From contig NC_133220.1 of the NCBI RefSeq assembly GCF_040436345.1, positions 39,532,164 to 39,596,163 on the forward strand: 64,000 nucleotides of DNA, given 5' to 3'. Shown here in pieces: positions 56,609 to 64,000 of this stretch. The notes under the pieces are model-generated. The model ran no database searches and was not told where the DNA came from. It saw nothing but the letters and a program-made list of their open reading frames with translations. How positions within the stretch are numbered: position 1 is the stretch's first letter; each line of letters begins with the position of its first letter. Origin of the DNA: Pagrus major (lineage: Eukaryota > Chordata > Actinopteri > Spariformes > Sparidae). The position numbers and the translations under genes were made by a program.

Positions 56609-59600
56609 ATGGCATTTTTTGTACGAGCGATTGTGAATGAATTACGATCATTAGCGAACGATTTAGAGAACCATGCAACCAACAACTATGTTCAGTTTCG
56701 TCTGGATAGATTGATGGATGACTTGGCTCAGCTCAACGCCAATATGGATGTGGAAATTGAGCCAGCAGTGTTAGACGGTCTTGAAGAAGTCACCCGCCAA
56801 CTTTACATCCTGTCAGAGACAGAAGAAGGGACCCTTGGACATCCGTCGTACAATATACCCCCCACTTTAATCGGAGTACCTACTCTGGGGGCACACTGCT
56901 GAGGAAATAGCACAGGTGTTGGGAGTGTGCGAGAGAACAATTCGTCGGAGGATGGCACAGTACGGAATAAGGTAATTTTACTCCCCTAACGCTACATTGT
57001 CTGTTTGTCTGGTTTCCTCTTTATATTCTTTTAAAGGTGGCAATATATGTGTGCAAATTCACAGATATATTTAACTAGCTAGTGTTTATTGAAGGTAACG
57101 TTGCTCACCTTATCTCCAAATAACACTGGGAAATATACTGTGTTTCTTATATAGTCTAATGTTAGGTGCACATTTGAGCATTAAATGTTTGTTAGTCTAA
57201 GCTTTTTGTATAAATTGTTCATGATATCATAGAACATTTATCCCTACAATAATGTCTCCTTGCACTGCTCTGCAATCTGAGTTTAAGTTAACTAAAAATT
57301 AACTAACGTTACTGATATTAACTTACATTAATATGGACTGGGAATAGGTCTAACAATACTTGATGATATAGGCCTATATGCTTTGGTTTTCAATGACAGA
57401 TGGACTGGTGACTAACATGCTTATATTACTGACAAAGTAATGTAGGAGTGTAGTAATTAGTGTAGGAGCCAAAATTGGTTTGGCCTGTATTATTAATTGT
57501 TTATTCTGCACACGCTCTTTGGTTACTATCATTTCCGGCAATTAACACCTGGGTGTGGTTTCACGGTATTTTACCTGTTCAGTTGCACGGCGGTTCTGGT
57601 TAGACAAAGAGGGTGAGTGGGGTTGGATATTTTCTGTTGACCGTTTCAATTCATTTCCATAACGTATCGTTTTGTTTCCATATACTTATATAATTTTTTG
57701 TTTCAATAAAAACGTTACTTTGAGTCAAGAATGGATTTATACGAGCGCATCGCAGACAAGACCCCACTGAGCCTCTTAGCAGCCTTTTAAATTGGACAAT
57801 TAGTCGCTACACTTAGTTTATCATATGTACTCCTTACAGGTAGTGGATTTGTGCTGCTGCATTTGTTGATACTGCACATGGGTGCCATTAATTAACATCT
57901 TCAGTTTGTCAGATAATCTGTAACCCTATTTCTGGAGTAAAAAGTGAACAGAGTCAGATGTGACATTTCAGCACAATTGCATTAGTTTGGCACATGATAG
58001 TCTTGCTTTGATAAACTCATACAATATGAACGATTTTAACTTAAATTATAAATAAAATTCATAAACTGATAGGCATTTAGGTTATTTCTACAGGACACAG
58101 CAGCTGAGTTTAGACTAAACAGGAATGAGGTTTCTTTTAGGTGACACCGATTTAAAATAATCTAATCCTTACACTGCAGCTAACGACAGAGCAACAGACT
58201 CCTTGTGGTCAATGTGTTTTGTTTGTACTGTGAGATAGGTGACATTTCTTTGTTGCCTCTTGTGACTTTTTTCTTGTTATTTTTGATGATCAGAGTCCAC
58301 AATCTATTAACTCAAATAGAGGACAACAATCTGGATGAAACTGTGACCCAAATTCTGCAGCAGCATCCCATGACTGAATACAAAATGATGGTTGGGCACC
58401 TGAATGCACAAGGCATACACATACAAAGTAAAGAATTGTATTCATTACCCATTCATCTGTTTAGGGGTTATTTTATGTTGGGATTTGGCCTACTTGCTGA
58501 TTTACTCACAATGTGAGGAAGCTGCTTTATTTAGTGCTAGTCTGGATTTTATCTGGATTTGTGAATTCACTGCCAGATTGGGGAATGCTTTACTTTTTTT
58601 CAGTACACCATATCTGTGCATTGTTTTGCCTATTATTGGACAGCGTGTCCAGGAATCCATGCGGCGAGTGGATCCTGGTGGAGTTTTGATGCGCACCCTT
58701 CAGCTGAGCCCAAGAAGGCGTAGGAAGTACTCTGTTAGAGCACCGAACAGTTTATGGCACATCGATGGAAATCACAAACTGATAAGGTATCGAAAAAACA
58801 TTAACCATCTCAAGCACCCACTTCATTGTAGATTTTACTACTGTAAGATACTAACTACCCAGTTTAGTGTATATCCAGAGCAGTCACAAAAGCCCATCTA
58901 CAATTTTAATTAACCTACCAGTGCACTGCAAGCCAAACTGGGATTTATCAATGGTGGATGGATCAAATTATTTAATCCATCAACGTTCTTGTGCATGCAA
59001 ATCAGTTTTACTGACTTCTACCAGCATCAAAATTAAGAGTAATGCTGGTTGGTTTTTTGAACTTTTAGGTGGGGTGGCTTTTTAAAGTGGTCCGAACGGG
59101 TCAGTTAGAAACTGTAATAAACCTTCTGTTTTTGGCACAGTACTCTATTGTAGATTGTACAATGTAGAAATTGTAATCTGTGTATATACAGTCTGACAGG
59201 GGCTAAAATGGCTACGGCTCCCACACTGTGCACCCAGTATTGATGTCAATATTGGGTTAGGGGCTACCGAATTAAAGTTGCACTCAAAACTTTAACCTCA
59301 GCCATTGTCTACAATGAAATGCATCTCTTTGCTCTGCACTGGTGCTTTGTGCCCGACATACAGAAGCACCTTCAGTTTTTCCAGCGTGGCTGGAACTGCC
59401 ACAGACTACGCACTGAGGGCAACCAGTCACCGCTGCAACTGTGGACTCACCATGAGCATGAGGCGCAGCAGGGCCCCATACAGGTTTGAATTTATTCAGT
59501 AATTCTGTTTTACTTTAACTTTTAATTTCCTACATGGGATATTGTCAACATTATCTCCACTTTATGTCCATTATAAAGTGCATGTATCAGTAGCAAAATG

Positions 59601-60170
59601 TAACTAATAGTGGCCTTCTGTTCAGGAACTAAATGTGATTTATACTGCCTATCATTGGCACTTTCAACACAATAAGGTATTGCTACAATGTTGTGGTCAA
59701 ACAAGGAGCAGTGATTTAGAGAGAAAATTATACATCTTAGCTCTCAAAATTAATGTATTGGCTCTTGGAAATTGTAGTCAAGCTCTTTCTGATGCCATAG
59801 CTGTTTTTGGGGCATATATTACAGAATCCCAGATGATAAACAAGTGATAGTTCTGTAAAATGAATGAATATGGCTTACAGTTCTGTAGACATATTTACCA
59901 TAAAAATCTTTAAGACTTTGATTTTGATTGACCCTTTATCCTACCCTTTAACCTCAGCTTTTGCAATTGCAGGTTGACATGTAGTTTGGAGTTGACTGGA
60001 CTGGACCATGTGGTCACTGTCAGCCTGGTGTTGTGGTCCCTGAAGTTCAGCTGCAGCGCTCACTGACTGACCAGGAAGTTGAAAGTCTACCAGACCCTGA
60101 TGGCCCTCTGTCCAATGTGTTAGATGTTTATGTACAAAGTGTGAGCTTATTATCAGAAATGCTCCAGTAA
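56609..60170 (+). pseudogene. HTH-integrase-like gene, second broken copy
   Basis: Plus-strand exons: 56609-56971 (ATG; helical N-terminus, HPSYNIPP, then after a frame change near 56870 EIAQVLGVCERTIRRRMAQYG, a helix-turn-helix); 58294-58427 (joins in phase 2; DETVTQILQQHPMTEYKMMVGHL); 58644-58786 (VQESMRRVDPGGV, APNSLWHIDGNHKLIR with the first catalytic D; phase with the previous exon does not fit); 59302-59483 (ALHWCFVPDIQKHLQFFQRGW, LRTEGNQSPLQLW); 59985-60170 (GVDWTGP, VVVPEVQ, stop). The exon carrying the second catalytic D and the N-E-R motif, present in the copy at 34862-34972, was not found between 58787 and 59301. The protein is of the same multi-copy family, with at least one frameshift and a lost core. 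Confidence 0.75.
57461..57811 (+). mobile_element. Possible solo LTR in intron
   Basis: It starts tgtaggagcc and ends gtcgctaca (TGTAG...CTACA), with caataaaaacg as a polyadenylation-like signal at about 57704. Flanking ttag occurs just before the left end and one base beyond the right end. No pair was found, so a solo LTR is the simplest reading. Confidence 0.4.
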
Positions 60171-60926
60171 ATCCATATTGCTCAAGTTCTGAAAGAAGCC
60201 GGAATTATGGTTTAGCAGTTCTGATATCTGTGTTGAATCGCATTCTTATTTGCCAAACACATCTTTGTTTCAAGTGTCTAAAATGATTTTTTTTTTGAAG
60301 TAAAAAGAATGGTAATGACAGCATTTTTATTTTATACCAGATGTATAAAACTTGCTGCATTGTAAAATATGACTGCAAACAAACACTTTTTGCAATAAGC
60401 AATTTATGTCTATTACTATTAATGAACTTTTTTTTTAACCATTAAGTTTAAACATTGAAAACCATTATGGTTATGTAACAGAGCCTTGTACGAGAAACTG
60501 TCCTGTAGTTACCAAGATAACTTGTTTTGAAGTATTCATTTCACATGTGATTGGAGACTTACAGTCTCTGAATCAGAAGGCTTGGGAAACTGCAACATGC
60601 ATCCTGTTTCAGAACAATACTACAAATAAAGAACAGCAACAATTCAATTTGTCTCTGTAACAGTCTCCTGAGCTTTAAAGGAATTGTGAACAATGAGATT
60701 AAACCTAAAAGACAATTGTATAGACATGAAACAAATAACAACTTTGCTTCACCACATCACAAGCATGCAGACCTTTTTACTGCACCAGTGTTACACACAC
60801 TGGCAGAACTAGGCACTAGTTGATATCAATCTTTCAAATGCTTTTATGCTGCAATCCAAATTTTGTTGCAGGCCAAGCAAGACAACAAATGTACACTAAG
60901 GTGTACAGTGATATATTGATGTGTCC
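60171..60926. other. Spacer between convergent genes
   Basis: Between the stop of the integrase-like gene and the stop of the HECT-like gene. AT-rich, no coding feature. Confidence 0.45.
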
Positions 60927-63900
60927 TTAGACCATTCCAAACCCAGTGTCAGTGCTACAAATAGCAGCAAGAATGTCTCTTTCAAAGTTAGAGTACTCTT
61001 TGTAATGTCCTATGAAGTTTAAGCAGGTGGAAGCAGGTGGAAGAACTGGGGAAGTTGCTCTCCACCACATTAACATCCAAGTGTCTGGGCAGCACATTCC
61101 ACCCTATCCAGAACTGCAGGAGTTTCCCAAGGACGCTTGGAGATGCTACCAAAATAGAGAATAAAGTCAACATTTATTTTATTGCCTGAAATGATTTTGT
61201 ATCATCAATAATAAATGAAGTTGAAAAAAGAACCTAATTTTACTTAATTTGTGCTTTGGGTTATTCATGTAGCTAATAATCCACAGGTAATAAAAAAGTA
61301 GAGGAAGCAAAGCCTTGTGTTTTTGACCAACATTCATTTATTTGCACCCAATACAGACTTTCAGTTAAATAACCTGAGGAACTGTTAAAAGTACATATTT
61401 ACCGTTCTCAATAAATGTGCGAAGGAATCCTGTGATCCTACATGTATCCTCCAAAGAGACATCACTGTCTTCATCCTCATCCTGTGTTGGCCAGTTTATC
61501 TTTTCCAAGACCATCTGACAGATCATTTTTTCAAATCAGTTAACACTTGTTTTTCCCAACAGCCCAGAGAATATAAAGCACAATAAACCACAGAACAGAA
61601 AATATGAGTAATTGTCAATTCTAATAATCCAAATTGTAATTTGGTCAGGGCATGGTTGTAGGCAGTTTTAAGAAGCATACTGGAGGTTTTGCATGGGTAA
61701 AGTTACAGCAAATGGCAAACTGAGCACTTCCAGTCCTGTTGAGCAATTTCTAAATCATCCATCAGTTTTTTGATTGGTTTCCTTCTTTTAAGGCAGCAAT
61801 TAGTACCAGTTCATTTCATTTGAAAAACAACTTGCAAGGACTTAAGGACAACCATGTTTTTGCAGTGCTACAGTGTTTTTGCAGTGTCACTCATGCAGTG
61901 ATATAATGTAGGATTAACTTCAAAAAAGAAGAAAAAGTGATCAAATGCAGACTGGTTATTTGCAAAAGGTTTCCATCTCTCCAGGTTAATGTTTGTTGTA
62001 ATAAACTGAAACAAATTGCTGCCAGAGGGTAGAAAATAAATGTAATTTCTGGGAAAGTAATTCTTATGAGTTAGGAGGAGTGTTTTTTACTTAGCAGCAT
62101 CAGTCACTTACCCTTGGTGGGCACTGTAAATCAGATGGTCTTGGAAAGAGAAGGGGAATTGTGTCTTTCCTCTCAGTTAGCAAAGGCCAGATCAGTGTCT
62201 CTTTTAAACCCCTTCGTAACGGTTTGACTTGTCTGGAGGTTCTTCCAAGTACCTGCAAAATATTTGCATCAAAATAGAAAAGCCAAGCAGCATTACAAAT
62301 CTTCTACAGATAGCCCTATTAGTATTAATAACCTCATCAACATCCATCTGTGTATCTCAGAAAAAAGTCAAAATGTAGTCCCACATCAAAACTTGTACTT
62401 TGATTAGTCAGTCTGATTATATGAGCTATTTAGTACAGAATAGGATAGGACAACTTATTGATAATTAGCAATCATGCAGTTGACACCACCCACTGGTCTG
62501 AAACAGGGGTTTGCTGCATAGACTGTAAAAGTGAAGCCAAAACATTTCATTCATAAGCCCCACCCCCTCCATGTTCATGTACATGTCAAAAAAATGTTTC
62601 CCAAAGATGGTTTCTGTCATTTTTAGGTATTTTCTATCACACTGATGTTTGTTCAAGTGTTCATTTTTCTGATAAGTTTGGTTTTTATTAGTTATTTTTT
62701 GCTGTAAAAACAGACTGAAATGTCATGATTAACAGCTGTGATTGACTCACTACTACGCAGACTCTGGCTCCAAAGTGACAAGATGGCGGTGCTCATATCT
62801 GGAATATTTTGGCTTCACTTTTGTACAGTGAAAGAAAGTGGAGCCACGTCGTCCATCTTTAGATACAGTCTATGGTCTCAAACCACATGCCAAATTATTT
62901 TCATTTCGCTTGTGATCAGCATGTTAGTAGTCAGTAACTGTAAAACAATGTTTGCTCCAAAAAACACATTTTACATGACATGGGTGTAGGGGGATTACGT
63001 TTTATCTACAGGGGAATTTAGGTCAGCAAAGAGACATAAAGTACCTGACACATAAAACTGGGTTATAATTGTAATTACAATATTTTTCTGGAGGTTTAAA
63101 TTGCTGGGGTCAAATTGACCCCAAGGATAAAGGATGTTAGTATATTTGAGGATAACAGGAGGGTTAAAGAGATTCCTTGCACTCCCTGCTGGTGCAAATT
63201 GTAACTACATGATGTGATTGTGGAAGTATCTATAAAGTTGATCAAGTTGAATTACCAATATTTAAATTGAATAAATTGATTATAAAAATATATTTATTTT
63301 TCCCCTGACATCAGATATTCTTTTTATCATCCTAGCCCCATTTTGTATCAATAAAATCATACTTGAAAAAAATGGATCGTACCAACTTGATTTTCTCACG
63401 GATACCAAGGTCAGCACAGTCCTTAATATCGATTGTGGCTTCTTCTGGGGATCCACCAAAGAGCACATGCAGGATAGCTGGGCTCAGTCCACCAAGGCAT
63501 GGCCCATCATGTAGAAATGAATGACCGATCATTTGACCAGCAACAACAAAGAAGTCACTCTCCAAAAGGATATGGGAAGTGGAGGGAATCCGATGATCTT
63601 GTTCCCCGTCGCACTTGAATAAAAAGAGAAAAGTCAAAGCATATAGATAGTAATGTAAAGGACATAGATATTTAACTGTCATACAGCATTAGTTAAGGAA
63701 ATATCAATCAGCCACTGAATATTCTGGTTGATCCTGTAGAAACCTAAAGGTTCACAGCAGCTACATTCACAATTAGCGATAAGTTTAGTATTCTCTGGGT
63801 AAGCGTAAAGGTCTGGGAAAACAGATCTGTTTTCAGTCTGGAACTGGTACCAACCAAACACCAAAGTGAATATTTACTTACCAAAATTGATCTCAAAACC

Positions 63901-63968
63901 ATACTGAACTTTTGACATGATGGTTGCAAAGAAATGGCGAGTCACACCATCACCAATTGCTGGATCTC
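60927..63968 (-). CDS. HECT-type E3 ligase-like gene, 5' end outside
   Basis: Minus-strand exons: 63968-63882 (AIGDGVTRHFFATIMSKVQYG, phase 1 end); 63613-63383 (FVVAGQMIGHSFLHDGPCL, GLSPAILHVLFGGSPEEA); 62252-62112 (LRRGLKETLIWPLLTERKD); 61514-61403 (KINWPTQDEDED, ITGFLRTFIEN); 61145-60927 (ASPSVLGKLLQFWIGWNVLP, FPSSSTCFHLLKL, then EYSNFERDILAAICSTDTGF after a one-base frame change near 61015). GHSFLHDGPCL and SSSTCF...L are hallmarks of the N- and C-lobes of fish G2E3-like HECT ligases; the TCF cysteine is the expected ubiquitin-accepting residue. Most phases agree; the junction 63882 to 63613 does not obviously fit, and an exon between may be missed. The single late frameshift would truncate the C-lobe tail, which is normally needed for activity. 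Confidence 0.8.
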
Positions 63969-64000
63969 CTGAAAAAGCAAAACACACGGTACAGACGTCA

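Overview
The window looks like a transposon-saturated, gene-family-rich accessory region of a teleost fish nuclear genome. Exons carry GT-AG splice signals with matching phases. The mobile elements (L1-type LINE, Ty3/Gypsy, BED-finger hAT, foldback MITEs, a tRNA-headed SINE) and the lineage-expanded families (HECT ligase-like, HTH-integrase-like, C2H2 plus transposase-like) are those I know from fish assemblies. The species cannot be told from sequence alone. No rRNA, true tRNA gene, CRISPR array or bacterial signal was seen.

Layout. 0.3-4.3 kb: a decayed cut-and-paste transposon with a broken transposase, repeated subterminal motifs and a nested MITE. 4.4-9.2 kb: a decayed L1 element on the minus strand. 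10.3-11.7 kb: a Gypsy integrase remnant. 12-14.4 kb: an acidic repeat-rich ORF, a tandem repeat, and a chain of phase-compatible minus-strand exons encoding an AT-hook-like motif. 14.6-18.3 kb: MITEs, a SINE and AT-rich tandem repeats. 18.5-24.9 kb: a probable multi-exon minus-strand gene, possibly BEN-domain-like, with an LTR-type element (19558-22580) in it. 25.5-30.5 kb: a THAP-domain exon cut in two by a Gypsy element with both LTRs and a near-identical 5-bp target duplication.

31.6-64 kb is the most unusual part. A HECT-type gene end (+) faces an HTH-integrase gene (-) at 31.6-37.1 kb. The same two families face each other again in mirror order at 56.6-64 kb. Between them are a minus-strand multi-exon gene of an expanded family (39.3-46.3 kb), whose intron holds an apparently complete hAT transposon (41674-44929, perfect 8-bp target duplication), and a plus-strand pair at 47-54.4 kb. 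The pair is a C2H2/transposase-like protein, whose stop after the predicted splice lies 7 nt before the start of a second, intact four-exon ORF of about 534 codons. Related repeat blocks in direct orientation lie on both sides of the pair.

Functionally, most of the coding content is mobile-element proteins and families derived from or spread with them. The intact-looking reading frames are the hAT transposase and the 51.1-54.4 kb ORF. The HECT gene at the right edge is close to intact, with one visible frameshift near its C-terminus.
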